Source: Hesperophylax magnus
Taxonomy: Eukaryota; Arthropoda; Insecta; Trichoptera; Limnephilidae
Reading direction: 5' to 3'
Length of the DNA: 64,000 nt
NCBI GenBank assembly: GCA_026573805.1
Contig: JAIUSX010000122.1
Location: 682,001-746,000 of the forward strand
Shown: piece by piece, positions 1-10,459 of the stretch
Layout: the number at the start of each line of letters is the position of its first letter
Numbering within the stretch: the stretch's first letter is position 1
Position numbers and translations under genes: made by a program
Notes under the pieces: generated by a model
What the model was told of the DNA's origin: nothing
The model's input: only the letters and a program-made list of their open reading frames with translations
The model's database searches: none

Positions 1-2
1 AA

Positions 3-2522
3 TCAATGACGTCCACAAGAATTCCCACTCCGAAGTTGAAGCACGCTGAAGCCACGATTATCGAAGTCACCATAGAGGGTAGAGCGCATACCATCATCTC
101 CGTATACTGCACCCAAAGTAACCTAGTGAGAGAAGATCTCAATAAATTGCTCAATCTGGGACCAATCGTTGTGATAGGAGGCGATTTGAACGCCAAACAC
201 AACTACTGGAATAACTACAGAGGTAATGCGAACGGAAATACGCTCTTTACACACATGCAGACAAATACCTATTCGATAATGGCGCCCGACAGACCTACGT
301 ACTACTCGCAACGCTCTAGATATCCGAGTACTTTGGATATAGTACTCGAGAAAAATGTTAAGACAATATCTCCACTGCGCACATTAGACGAGCTGTCTTC
401 GGACCATCTGCCCGTGTGCTTTACTATAGGCGGCACAACTTCAAGGACCCCCAGAAAACAGCGCAATTATAAGGATGCGGACTGGGAAGGATTTAAAAAG
501 GAAGTCAACGAACGAATTCATCTCACTTCGGGAACTCTGCGCTCGCCACAAGAAATCGACGCAGCTAGAAGCACTCTCACAGAGATTCTTCAAACAGCAC
601 AAGATACACACATTCCTCTCAAAGAAGTACATTCATACACGATCAAGCTTCCCGAGCACGTTTTATCGCTCATCAAGGACAAAAATCGCCTGCGACGCAT
701 GTACCACCGCACGCGTGACGAATACTTCAAGACAGCGTACAACTGCCTGCAGAGGGAAATCAAGACCGAAATCGCAGAACTCAAGCGCGAACTTTGGGAC
801 AAAAAAGTCGCGTCGCTCACGCCGAAGGATAATTCATTATGGAAAATGGCTAGCGCGCTGAGACATAAAGATTTCACTATCCCCCCGCTACAGAAATTGA
901 ACGGCCCTGGGACGGCTTTGTCGCTACAAGAAAAAGCTGACACACTCGCCGACGGCTTCGAGAGAGCCTACGCCGCTACAGACGGCCTTTCCGACCCGGC
1001 TACGGACCGGATCGTAGCTGACTCTCTACGAGATTTGAACGAAGCAGAGCAGACAAACGCTGAAGATATTCATTTCACAACGCCGAGCGAGATTGCGGTC
1101 ACAATCAAGCGACTCAGAACGAACAAGGCGCCGGGAAGCGATCAAATTCACAACATTTTACTCAAACATCTCCCTCAAAAAGCCATCATATACACTACAA
1201 AATTGTTCAATGCCTGCCTCATGACTGGGCATTTTCCCCAGATTTGGAAATCGGCGACCGTGCTGCCATTCGCAAAGCCGAATAAAGATAGAACGCAACC
1301 GACAAGCTACCGGCCGATTAGCCTACTATCTACGTTGAGCAAGGTATTTGAACAAATTATACTAAACAGGCTTGTCCCACACCACGACGAACACAAGACT
1401 TTGCCAGACGAGCAGTTCGGCTTCAGAAAGAGGCACTCCACGACCCATCAACTCACCAGAGTAGCGGAATTCATCGCAAGAAAATTTAACGAACATCGCT
1501 TCACCGCTGCTGCGCTCATCGACCTAGAGAAGGCATTCGACACCGTATGGATAGACGGGCTCGTGCATAAGTTGCACCGCACCAACACGCCCATATACCT
1601 AACGAGACTGATACAGGAATACCTAAAGAATAGATCGTTCAGAGTGTTCATAAGGAACGTGTTATCTTCAATGCGTGAGATTCCAAAAGGCGTGCCTCAA
1701 GGAAGTTTACTGGGACCATTTCTCTTCATTCTGTTCACCTACGACATCCCCCGAGACGAGAGATGCAATCTGTCTATCTACGCAGATGACGTCAAACTAT
1801 ACGTTTCCTCGCTGAAAGCGAACATGGCCGCGATTTACCTACAGAGGGCGCTCGACGCGCTCGTAGAGTACTACAAGAAATGGCGCCTGAAACTGAACGA
1901 GGCGAAAACCGAAGCCATCATGTTCACGAGAAAACGTATAAATAGAACACCTGACTTCAACATCGAAATGGGAGGACACAGCATTGAATGGAAAGATGAA
2001 GTTACATATCTCGGCCTGACCATGGACTCCCGCCTCAACTGGAAATCTCACCAAGCAAAGATGCACGCGCGCACGCGAAAAGCGATCGGCATGATGAAGC
2101 CAATTTTCAATAGACGGAGTCCGCTACTTCCCAAAACCAAACTCCTCGTCTACTACTCGCTCATTCGTCCGGTACTCTCGTATGCGATTCCCGTATGGAG
2201 CAGCATCTCACACACAGACCACAAGAAACTACAGACACTTCAAAATCTCTGCATTAAAATCACATACAACACGAGACTCAGAACAAACTTGAAGAGATTA
2301 CACGAACGAGAACAAATTCCAACACTATACGAATTCACACACAGACTGACTGCACGCTTTTACAAATCACTCACACTTAGTAAAAATCCACTAATACGAG
2401 ACATAGGACAATACAATGCTCCGAGCGACCTGACATTCAAATACACACACAGACTACCTAAACACATCCTCATGGACCATGACCACATATGGCACATACC
2501 AGAATCAGACGCGGACGAATAG
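3..2522 (+). CDS. Jockey-type non-LTR retrotransposon ORF2 (endonuclease + reverse transcriptase), 5' end outside window
   Basis: The frame is open from the left edge to TAG at 2520-2522. Counting from the ATG at 6, residues 58-68 read GGDLNAKHNYW and residues 132-134 are SDH. These are the C-terminal motifs of the APE-type endonuclease that nicks the target. The first ~90 endonuclease residues lie left of the window, so the ATG at 6 is internal. The RT domain follows with KAPGSDQ, SYRPISLLS, FGFRKRHSTTHQ, IDLEKAFDTVW, VPQGSLLGP and the catalytic YADD at residues 592-595 (1779-1790). The C-terminus is the usual jockey-type thumb region (LRTNLKRLHER, then a tail). No stop or frameshift is visible, so the copy is young or recently active. 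Clade assignment (jockey rather than a neighbour) is by motif style only. Confidence 0.9.
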   Translation, partial: SMTSTRIPTPKLKHAEATIIEVTIEGRAHTIISVYCTQSNLVREDLNKLLNLGPIVVIGGDLNAKHNYWNNYRGNANGNTLFTHMQTNTYSIMAPDRPTYYSQRSRYPSTLDIVLEKNVKTISPLRTLDELSSDHLPVCFTIGGTTSRTPRKQRNYKDADWEGFKKEVNERIHLTSGTLRSPQEIDAARSTLTEILQTAQDTHIPLKEVHSYTIKLPEHVLSLIKDKNRLRRMYHRTRDEYFKTAYNCLQREIKTEIAELKRELWDKKVASLTPKDNSLWKMASALRHKDFTIPPLQKLNGPGTALSLQEKADTLADGFERAYAATDGLSDPATDRIVADSLRDLNEAEQTNAEDIHFTTPSEIAVTIKRLRTNKAPGSDQIHNILLKHLPQKAIIYTTKLFNACLMTGHFPQIWKSATVLPFAKPNKDRTQPTSYRPISLLSTLSKVFEQIILNRLVPHHDEHKTLPDEQFGFRKRHSTTHQLTRVAEFIARKFNEHRFTAAALIDLEKAFDTVWIDGLVHKLHRTNTPIYLTRLIQEYLKNRSFRVFIRNVLSSMREIPKGVPQGSLLGPFLFILFTYDIPRDERCNLSIYADDVKLYVSSLKANMAAIYLQRALDALVEYYKKWRLKLNEAKTEAIMFTRKRINRTPDFNIEMGGHSIEWKDEVTYLGLTMDSRLNWKSHQAKMHARTRKAIGMMKPIFNRRSPLLPKTKLLVYYSLIRPVLSYAIPVWSSISHTDHKKLQTLQNLCIKITYNTRLRTNLKRLHEREQIPTLYEFTHRLTARFYKSLTLSKNPLIRDIGQYNAPSDLTFKYTHRLPKHILMDHDHIWHIPESDADE

Positions 2523-3204
2523 CGAGCAGTAGGTATTTCCTAAACTCCCGACTTTCCTCCTAAATATATAATGTTTATATATCTATTTATATATTTATAT
2601 AATATTTTATAATTTGTATGTATATGTATGTTTATTTTCTATCCTCCCATAAGTATATATTAACATAAAATCAGACACACACACACACATCTCAAAAATG
2701 CAGGACATCATATACCGATGTTACTGAAGGCCGTATACGTTTCAAGTTGACGTTCGGCCGCTCCTTCCGGGTAAGGTTTTCTGCGATTTTCCTTACTCCC
2801 AACGGCAAATGCGGAAGGAACCCAACAATAGGGCGCAGCCGAAATTTCCTCCCCCCATTCCCAACACAACACAAACAGACACGTATGTAGTATATGGCCG
2901 CTGTCGGTCGCTGGTGGTGCTGATGCTGGATGAAAACATGCAATTTTAGTAGGGTTTTTAGGTAACAAATTTTTTCCCTACCGAGAAAATACAAGGCCTC
3001 TAAGTCTATAAAAGCCAGGTAATATTTGAATAAACCCATATGAGGTAAAAATTGTGAGGCGCATATGACGCCGTTCTATTTGTATAAAGAACATTAACTT
3101 TAAATTCAGTAAATTTAAATGATTCACCACTTCATGGAATATAAGAATCTAGAAAATAAAAAAAAAAAAAAAAACACGTACCACGTACATGCGCGTCAGT
3201 TAAT
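2523..3204. other. 3' UTR of the jockey-type element, then unassigned sequence
   Basis: The stretch after the ORF2 stop is very AT-rich (TATATATTTA runs at 2565-2660) and ends in a short (AC)n run near 2672-2687, which may be the retrotransposon 3' end. From 2690 to 2960 base composition rises and an open minus-strand frame exists, but I recognise no protein in it. An A-tract lies at 3158-3175. Confidence 0.4.
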
Positions 3205-4052
3205 AATAATAATAAATTTATTCCCATAAAAATCATGATATAAAACATGCGGAAACTTTGACTAGCCAACTAGGAATGGATACTGTTTTAGGCCAGTCAA
3301 ATTGAAAAGTTTAGTTCATATCATAATTTAGCACTTAATATAAAACAATACCGGTAAAGTAAATAACAGCCAGATGGTAGTTGTGCGATAGCCGCGTGGA
3401 CCATCAACACATGGGTGAGGTTATAATTAGAATAATCTCGGCAGGTGTGTGCCGATGTGAATTAACACTTAGATCGCACACCAAACAATGTAAACTACTC
3501 GCAATGTAAACTTACGGTTTTCGGTGAGCGCTCGTTGGTGGAGGAATTCACATGCACCTGGAGAGGATTGCACATATCGGTACGGTACACGCTAAAAGTC
3601 GTTAACTGTCATTCGATCCTGGCATAAATATACCACTCTCGATCCTGGTTTCGTTAAGGCGCAGGCGCGGGCAGCTCAGTCAACTCAAAGCCACGCTGCG
3701 CAGAGACAAACTGATAAATTTGCATCCTAGCCTCCTTATTGGTTGGAGCGGAAAAAGTGTCAAAACAATACATCGTCACAAAACAGTATTAATAAAAAGA
3801 CATCTCACCGCAGGAGTTGTAAGGTAGAAAAAATGTGAAGTGTATAATTTTATAATATAGTTGGGTGATTAGAAAATAATCGATAGCATTGGTAAATAAA
3901 GAATAGATTAATACAGAATAGGCAATTGTGTTCAGAGGTGATAAATATGTGTTTTTGTATTGAATGGTCTTCAAAAAATTATGTATGACAATAATGCGCA
4001 TATTTATTTTTATAATTTTTTATAATGAGATTATCTATTGATCAACAAACCT
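3205..4052 (-). other. Possible 3' UTR of the RT fragment at 4053-4298; no gene seen
   Basis: At the left edge (3205-3222) the plus strand reads AATAATAATAATAAATTTATT, so the minus strand ends in a TTATTATT repeat, a common 3' tail of insect non-LTR elements. The RT fragment upstream on that strand stops at 4053, so this could be its long 3' UTR. The interior (3500-3780) is less AT-rich and contains nothing I recognise. Confidence 0.3.
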
Positions 4053-4298
4053 TCACTTTTTACCCTCCCTCCCTAAATCAAGGAGCCAGTCGTTGACCAA
4101 TTTGCGCAATACATTTGTACTTTTCGTTTTCCAAGCATTAGGAATTATATAAAATAATTTAGGTCCTAAGTACGAGAAATGCCGTTGCCCAAGGGACGTC
4201 GAGGTTTTTATTTTGACTATTGGATTACTCCTTGAAAGACGGGTGTCGTGAAGGTGGTCGATGGAAGGAAAGTGCTGACTTGGTTTTTGTGCAAGTAA
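4053..4298 (-). pseudogene. C-terminal fragment of a CR1/jockey-type reverse transcriptase ORF2
   Basis: The minus strand is open for about 80 codons ending in TGA at 4053-4055. It reads HDTRLSRSNPIVKIKTSTS, then GQRHFSYLGPKLFYIIPNAW, then a basic NVLRKLVNDWL segment. This order (degenerate HxTR, then LGQRxxxYxGPKLxNxLP, then F/L-K-x-L-x-x-W) is characteristic of the extreme C-terminus of CR1/jockey-type ORF2. The catalytic RT domain is absent, as expected for a severely 5'-truncated retrotransposon copy. Confidence 0.65.
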
Positions 4299-4436
4299 TA
4301 TAATCTTCTAATATACAGTTGTCTGACATCGAAAACTTTTATTCCTTTATTTTATTTTATAAACTTTTATTAAGTGGATTTGACATTTACTTTTTAGGTT
4401 ATGTTTATGTGATTCTCCGTATTTCCGTATTAGCAA

Positions 4437-4560
4437 AGTGGCATTTGAAGAGTTTCACAGCATTATTGAATACACGTCTTCGAAAGTCAATTGGTACCAG
4501 GGAAAGACTGGCAGTTTGTCTAAGGTGTGATTGTCATTCATTATATGGTTATAGTATTGA
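4437..4560 (+). pseudogene. Possible PIF/Harbinger transposase exon scrap
   Basis: The plus frame reads LLNTRLRKSIGTRERLAVCL. This resembles the conserved N-terminal helix block of PIF/Harbinger transposases (xTxxRKxIxxxERLxVxLRFLATG), but the expected FLATG that should follow is lost (CDCHS). It is short, has no flanking domain, and is distinct from the Harbinger copies near 47 and 53 kb. Confidence 0.33.
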
Positions 4561-4574
4561 ACGTAGTTATTTAT

Positions 4575-4740
4575 TTAAGTATGTATTTATTTTTTAACGC
4601 CCTATTGGGCTTTTAGATAATCACACTATGTGAGTACAAGTATGAAAAGATTGTTATATTAGTTACAGTATATAAGTATAATACCAGTACAACAAGTATG
4701 AACATGTTATTACATTAGTTTTACCGGTCTTGCAATGAAA
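4575..4740 (-). mobile_element. 3' terminus of a minus-strand non-LTR retrotransposon (GCCC...GGGC hairpin + TAAA-type tail)
   Basis: On the minus strand this reads AAAAGCCCAATAGGGCGTT followed by an A/T tail of AAATA-like units. The same arrangement occurs at the end of the 26.8-30.5 kb element and at 38.2 kb. The hairpin is at 4599-4610. Only the 3' end is present; no ORF2 part is directly attached. Confidence 0.6.
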
Positions 4741-4935
4741 GGCTGAAATCTCCTCCCAAGCCGCACTACGTACAGCAGAATCTTTGTATTCTTTTATCAC
4801 GTCGTGCTGTCTAAAAGTTTCAGTGAACTGTTCGTCACCCATTTCTTATTATCGAGCGGCAAAGCCGATAAATGCTTGTAGAGTATTGCCTAGTGTGATT
4901 CTAAAGCATCCATTTCCATTGAAAATGTATGGATC

Positions 4936-5180
4936 GTAAGCAGTCCAGATATGGAAATGGTGACGTCGACCCACGTTGCGCTGCGTGGCGCGGGCTAAGT
5001 GTGATCTACCGTTATGTAAGTAGTCCAGATATGGAAATGGTGACGTCGACCCACGTTGCGTGGCTGGCGCGGGCTAAGTGTGATCTACATCTACCTTTAT
5101 GTAAGTAGTCCAGATATGGAAATGGTGGTGTCGACCCACGTTGCGTGGCGTGGCGCGGGCTAAGTATGATCTACCTTTAT
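4936..5180. repeat. Three-copy tandem repeat, unit 80-85 bp
   Basis: Three head-to-tail units begin at 4936, 5016 and 5101, each starting GTAAGYAGTCCAGATATGG and ending in GTGATCTAC..TTAT. The middle copy is 5 bp longer through a duplicated CTACAT. The units are GC-rich (GTCGACCCACGTTGCG core) in an AT-rich background and carry an HpaI-like/SalI-rich core. No ORF spans them. Confidence 0.85.
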
Positions 5181-5499
5181 GCTTGTATATTTATTTTGAC
5201 AAAAAGCCGATGGATGCAAAAAGTTTCAGACGGGTTAATTGATTATTTGATATTATTATCTTAATTCTGTAGTTTCTATAAAAAGAAACCTCCCGCAAAC
5301 CTTCCTGTGACTTATTTGTTGGTTGTGATATTTTGCTTTTTTGCAACAACATTTACACCATCTTTTAAGAACTTCGTTAAACCCTACTTTAGTTCTAAGT
5401 TGAATTCATTACGCGTCGTAAGGAACTGGTGTCGTGGAAAATGGGTCGGGGAAATTTGTTCTAATGTAATAAACCCACCCGTGTCTATAATGTAATGAA
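5181..5499. other. No gene seen; fragment of a dispersed repeat at left
   Basis: Bases 5205-5250 (AAAGCCGATGGATGCAAAAAG then CAGACGGGTTAATTGATTA) recur at 6270-6320 and 39608-39655. The rest has a short open frame without recognisable content. Confidence 0.4.
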
Positions 5500-5600
5500 C
5501 GGTTAGGTTGGGTTAGATAAGTAAAGGTTGGTTTAGGTTGGGTTTAGTTAATATATTTTAGGTTTGGTTAGATCCGGTAAGGAGGGCTTATGTTAGGTTA
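5500..5600. repeat. Degenerate TTAGG/GGTTAGGTTGGGTT-like tract
   Basis: Repeated GGTTAGGTTGGGTT and GTTTAGGTTGGGTT words occur five or six times in 100 bp. The words are close to the insect telomere unit TTAGG but irregular. This is more likely an interstitial relic than a telomere. Confidence 0.5.
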
Positions 5601-5939
5601 TTTTTTTTTTATTTACAAAAATATTTAAAAATCGGTTTAAAAAAACTTGCCTCAATACACTAATTAAAAAAATGACGGGGTTTTTATTTACGTTATTTTT
5701 TATCGTATAAATAAATTAAAACATATAAATTACGAAAAATGGTTTATCATCAGTTAGCAGTTTCTACAAAAAAGTGCGAAATATGCTCAAACTTCATGTT
5801 TTTGTTCTGTCAAAATGGTGCGTCAGTTGGAAAATTTTTGCGTTAATTATTATTTAGGAAAATAATATTAAATATCAATCTTTTGCATAATGGTAAATGC
5901 AAATAGTTTTTGTTATTTGTAAATAAGTTGAATCAAATG

Positions 5940-6330
5940 ATAGTTTTTTTAAAGCGTAGTACAAACGGAAGTTCTAAATAAAATTTTACATTTTAAATGC
6001 TTTCAAAACATTTATATTTTAATAGGCAGACGTAAAATTGACAGTTTAAGCGTTCTTCAAACAAAACGCCAATGGATTCCCCAACTAAGGTGTACCGAAT
6101 CGCGAAAGTTAAGCTAGGTTGCGTTAGAGACAGTGCAGTTGTGCATTTGAGCATCCCATAGCCAATATTAAAGAACAGTGGTCAAGCATTATGACATCGG
6201 CATTATTTTTTTTTATGGTTTTAGGCATTTCACCCTGAAAATCGGCATTAATATTGGTATATTTTGTGAAAAAAAACCGATGGATGCAAAAAAATACCCA
6301 CTGGTTCGTTAATTATTGCTCTCTGGCGGT
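5940..6330. repeat. Dispersed repeat, copy 1 (copy 2 at 39180-39665)
   Basis: Both copies share, in the same order, ...AATAGGCAGACGTAAAATTGACAG / AATAAGCAGACGTCTAATTAACAG, a GTTCTTCAAACAAAACGCCAAT / GTTCCGCAAACAAAACTCCAAT block, and near the right end AACCGATGGATGCAAAA...TCTCTGGCGG / AACGATACATGCAAAA...TCTTTGGCGG. There is no coding content, and no terminal repeats or target duplications could be fixed by eye. It is probably an old non-autonomous transposon. Confidence 0.55.
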
Positions 6331-6559
6331 AATAAAAGATGAGAAACTCTAGTTACAGATTTATATAACACAGAGGTTTGTTATAACAATATACTCAAGG
6401 GGAGTTTAATATTAATACTATTCAAGTTAAAGAAAAGGAGGAACGAGTAAAAAAAAAGAAGTTACTTAGTTACAAAACACTCTTAAAATTTATTTATTAA
6501 AAATGTATAAAGAAGGGTTAGTCTTAATCTAGCTTAATACTGTCGTAAATTATAGTTCT
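6331..6559. other. No feature seen
   Basis: AT-rich sequence between two repeat blocks; no ORF, motif or repeat recognised. Confidence 0.3.
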
Positions 6560-7960
6560 TATCTGGAACCGCGGATCTCCACGTTCGCACTTATCACCGA
6601 CATCACACAAGCGGCAACTTGGGTTAGATCCGAAGGGCGGAATTAGTCCAGCCTGGGCCAAGGCTCCGAAGGGCGGAGTCGGCAGGCAATGAGAGGGCAG
6701 CTTCCTGGTAGGAAAATCCTCGGCGCCGCTCCAAGGGGGAGTCCAGGAAGTTTCTCGGAGGAGGCGAGACGGTAACTTCTTCTAGGGCAGTTTCCTGGTC
6801 GGCAGAGCCTCGGCGCCGCTCCAAGGGGGAGAGCATTGGAGGGGACCCACCCTTTCCCGACGGCTGTGTGAGGAAACTGATCGTTTAACCTCCTTAGCCG
6901 CACACGTCAGGACTCTAATTTTTTTGTAAAAAGATGTTAAATTTATTTTAAAACGATTCTAGACCCTCCAATGTCCCTGAATGCATGATTGTTAGTAACA
7001 TAAAAATATACAAGCCGCGTATCGAGGGCAGTTTACCCCACTATCACGGGGCAGTCTCGGCAAGAATGAGCGTGGCAAGCGGCCTGGCCACAACGATCCC
7101 AAGCACCCGCGTCCCTTAGCCAGTTTTCCGAGAGTACCCTCGAAGAAATTTAAATGGGGGGAGGGGGGGGGAAGATACTCCCAAAGACCCTAGGGAATGA
7201 AGTGAGCCTCAGGCCCGCTCATGATGCCGGGGGAGGCACCTGTGGTTCGTGGGACAGCCGCACCGGATTAATGTCACCTTACTGGATGCAGGAACAGGGT
7301 CTATCCGCCCCCATGGTGGGGAAATGAACAACATAGTACGATAGAGTTCAGTTCGACAACCTATTCATGAACCAATTTGTTAGTAACAAATAAAAAGGCA
7401 AATAACAAACGTAGAAAATAAGTTGTGATCAACAACAAATTGACCGTTCATAATAGAAAAGAAGGGAAAAAAGATTAACATAGTATTAAAGAGCTAAAAC
7501 ACAAAAAGAAACAGTATTATCATTATCAACGCGTTCCTAATAAATAAGGCCCAAATTCAAAAGTAAAAGGAAGAATGTGCAAAAAAAAAACAGTGTAAAG
7601 AACGGGAAAAAACGGTGTAAAAAGCCAATATACACAATATACACACATGAGAACTGCCGAGAGGACAGCTTCCTAGGTGGAGGCGCCTCGGCGACCGCCC
7701 CAAGGGGCGGGCGAGATGATCACTCTCTGACTGGGTACCGTTGACTTCGTTGCGGAATCTGTTGAGCTGCGCAATCCGGCGACCGTAGCGCGCCTTTCGT
7801 GGGGTGCTGGAACTAAAGTGGTTCCGCTTTACCCCACTTCGGTACGTTGTCTGAATCCGTGGCGCTGGCATCGCCATCCTCACCGCTAGAGTTATTATTA
7901 TTTTAAAAGATGTTAAAATTACATTTGTGCAAAAGACCTTCAAACAATTACAATATAGCC
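6560..7960 (-). repeat. GC-rich repeat region with internal 90-bp periodicity; class unknown
   Basis: A GC-rich island in AT-rich flank. A block AGGGCAGYTTCCTGGT...CTCGGCGCCGCTCCAAGG begins at 6694 and recurs at 6784 (period 90); a weaker copy begins at 7662 (AGGACAGCTTCCTAGG...CTCGGCGACCGCCCCAAGG). On the minus strand the first two copies fall in one open frame (6836-6624) with the peptide SPLERRRG twice, but that follows from the DNA repeat. Between 7010 and 7330 is a second GC-rich segment (ending at GTGGGGAAATGAAC) with no ORF. The whole could be the 5' UTR/ORF1 region of an unrecognised minus-strand retrotransposon. Confidence 0.45.
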
Positions 7961-8439
7961 TAGCCTTGGGCGAAGGTTTTTATTGCCGGGTCGCTGGTTT
8001 AACAATACACCCATTTCGGATTACGACTTGATGGGTGTATTTCCAAGCTTTCTAATTTTTTATTGTGGGACCGGTGAAACTATTGACTAAATATTTAAGG
8101 TCTAATAATATCTGAACTGCCGCCTCCATCTGCGTGTAAAATCACAGAGACAAATGCTGGAGCACATTGGTCTTTCTGTGAATTCAAGTCACGTAGATAC
8201 CTAGGGACATATCAGGTTATTGTCTGATGGGATGGGTAAAATTACTCTTTTATGACTGTATAGAAACAAGTCAGCTTCATAATAAATGTTTTCTGTGATA
8301 TATTTATTAACTAAGCTCTAGCGCATTCTCTCTGTCAACATTATTGTTCGAGGCGTGTACGCTAGTTCAGTAATTGAAATGGCAACACTGAGATGTCATT
8401 TCAATTTAAATATTTTAATCTTAATTCTGTAGTTTCCAT
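7961..8439. other. No gene seen
   Basis: Moderately AT-rich single-copy-looking sequence, no ORF over 60 codons and no recognised motif. Confidence 0.3.
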
Positions 8440-9415
8440 GGAAAAGCCTGTCGCTAGCTAGTTGTCACTTATCCAGGGGCTTATATCTCCGGTCTGACCT
8501 TGTAACCCTGATAAGGCGTGACGTCCCCATACCGTTTTCATGTAGACAAAGCTTATATACGCTGGTAAAGCTTATAGACAGAGCAAACATTGTACTTTGA
8601 TCTCTCGCTCTCTACCATAACGTCTCGTGTAACAGAAAGAGAGGCTATGCTCCGATAAAATTAACGGGAATTTCCTAGACGCCATTTAGCGTATGTGTGG
8701 TAAAACCATGTATGATCGTGTGAGGAATATGGAGATCCGCAAAGAGTGCAAGGCAGATGTCAGCGAAATGAGTACGATTAAGAAAGGGTCGAATAGACTG
8801 TTCGGGTATGTAGACCGAATGAGCGAAGGAGTGTAAGGAGAATATATGCGAATGATAGCAGAAGTCGGGGACGCCCGAAGAAGACACGATCAGTTGAATG
8901 AGATACATAAGAAGGGCCATGTCAAGAGTCAGAATAAGACGATGTATGAATGTGAATGAGGTAAGAAGTGTGTGCCAAGACCGAGTGATTTGGCGGTTCG
9001 TCCTCTCTGCCTATCCCTGCGGAGAAACGGCGTGATGCTAAGTTAGTTAGAATAACTATGTATACACTACTAGAATAGTGTATTCTTGGTCCCGAACTTT
9101 GTCTTTTTCTAGGTAAGAGGAAGGGCATTTCGAGCTTCATTGGTCCGACAGCAGCCTTTTCTCCCAGGAAACAGAAGACGCACTTGGAGATTTCGGGGAC
9201 CAGGCGGCATCTGCGATATGTCAAAGGAAACCATTATAATTCTTAAAAAAAAACCGCCATGAAAACTCTCCAAACAGTGTACAGCTCAGAAGATTCTTGT
9301 TTTATTTTTAATCACATCCTCTCTAGATTAATTTTTCACAAGGGGGAAATTTTTTTAAATTTACATAATATATCTTTATAATGGAATTCCACCACGAATT
9401 GTATGAAAATAGAAA
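8440..9415 (-). repeat. Mosaic repeat: reverse-oriented copy of the 41-42.6 kb repeat, its middle replaced by an RTE tail
   Basis: Reading minus from 9415, the sequence contains CAATTCGTGGTGGAATTCC (9400-9385), then an ATATCGCAGATGCCGCCTGG block with GTGCGTCTTCTGTTTCCTGG (9220-9160), and at the far end GTTTGATCTCTCGCTCTCTA-like sequence (8640-8600) and a CCTTGTAACCCTGAT block near 8500. The same blocks in the same order appear at 41066-42660 and 45648-47251. The middle (8690-9050), however, is an RTE ORF2 tail in plus orientation, not the sequence found there in the other copies. Confidence 0.55.
8692..9050 (+). pseudogene. RTE-type reverse transcriptase C-terminal fragment
   Basis: The plus strand encodes RNMEIRKECKADVSEMSTIK, then FGYVDRMSEGV followed by stop. 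In other frames come CGDARRRHDQLNEI-like and MYECE..KKCVPRPS-like pieces. Insect RTE-like ORF2 C-termini carry the same string (ExRKECxxDVSVMxxI, LRWFGHVExM, RGRPRxTxxDQ, ACMxxxMxVxEAxxVCxDRxxWR). At least one nonsense codon and frame changes are present. Two other copies of this tail lie at 56360-56490 (+) and 59300-59712 (-). Confidence 0.65.
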
Positions 9416-9754
9416 CTTCAAATGAATACTTTGTTGTTTTACAAGCTTTATATCTTTTCAAGCTTTTATCCCTAGAAGCCATATCTACGCCTGCGAGGCG
9501 TACACACAATCGTAAATTCTATTTCTCTTTCTAACGGTTGAAGTTAGCGCCTCGTGCTCTTTAACGAACCCAGTGGCCGACGGGAGCTCGCCAGTGGTAC
9601 CTGTATCACTAAGGTAAGTCCAGCCATTTTTGAGTTTTTGAGGTATAGTACGTATGCGATGTGTAACTTTAAACTAAGATTATGTGTTTTTACTTTCGTC
9701 AATTTCTCGTCCATTTTATGTTTATTTTGGAATTGTTTCAGATAACCAATATTT
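9416..9754. other. Possible upstream exon/intron of the adjacent piggyBac relic; nothing certain
   Basis: A segment with CCCAGTGGCCGACGGGAGC and an AAG|GTAAGTCC-like donor near 9610, and a TTTGGAATTGTTTCAG acceptor-like site ending at 9740, could delimit an intron in front of the piggyBac remnant. I recognise no protein in it. Confidence 0.25.
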
Positions 9755-10440
9755 CATGGTCTAATATATTAAACAGTAACGATATTTTGAAAATCTTAGA
9801 CCAAGAAGATAATCTTTCTCTGGGAGAATCAGCTCCTGAAGACGAGGACAGCTAGTGTGGACGACATTCACAGCGAAGATGAGAATAACTATGTAACCCT
9901 CTGACACTTCTATCGTACAAGCCAAAACCTACAAATATAGTTTAACTTTTTTCTCTTTGTGATGAAAATGCAATAACTAATAATTCAAGTGGCAAACCAG
10001 ACATGATTCTAGAACCAAACAAAAGGAGGAGTAGATTCATTTGATCAAATGTGCGCCTCAATGTTGCGCAGCCACAAAACTAATAGATGGTCAGTGAGTG
10101 TTTTCTATGGCATCTTAAACATGGCTTTTGTTAATTCTGCTGTAATTTATGGCCACAACATGATCAAATAAACTCTCAAACAAAATAAAAGTCAACAAAC
10201 AACTCAGCATAGATTCGGTCAAGCCTTGAATTCAGACTTAAAAATCTAAGCCAAATTTTTGCGAAACCTACTGATTCAGGTAATAAACTTCCGGCAGGAG
10301 AACCAGAGCCCAAAAAACGTAAATACTGCGCTTTTTGCTGCTAAAAAAAGAGAATGTCAAAATTGGTGTGCTGTAAGTGCAAAAAGTCAGTATTTTCTGA
10401 GCACAAAGTTGATGTCTGTGTAGATTGCTCTAAAATTATA
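9755..10440 (+). pseudogene. Internally deleted piggyBac transposase (Trichoplusia IFP2-like type), N- and C-terminal parts only
   Basis: 9787-9855 encodes an acidic leader (ILKILDQEDNLSLGESAPED, then stop), like piggyBac N-termini. After a short gap, 10030-10170 encodes GVDSFDQMCASMLRSHKTNR and a WSVSVFYGILNMAFVNSAVI segment. This is the block carrying the third catalytic Asp of piggyBac, followed by TAA. 10300-10440 encodes KKRKYCAFC...KCKKSVFSEHKVDVC, the Cys/His-rich C-terminal DNA-binding domain. The two middle catalytic blocks are missing, and several stops and frame changes separate the pieces. The minus-strand relic at 31100-32223 carries the complementary N-terminal two thirds of the same transposase type. 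Confidence 0.7.
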
Positions 10441-10459
10441 AATCGCTGTCCTAGTTCTT

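Noticed and set aside
4599..4610. Rho-independent terminator
   Set aside because: The GC stem followed by T/A tract is the 3' end of a eukaryotic non-LTR element; the context is not bacterial.
5500..5600. Telomere
   Set aside because: TTAGG-like words are irregular, short and internal.
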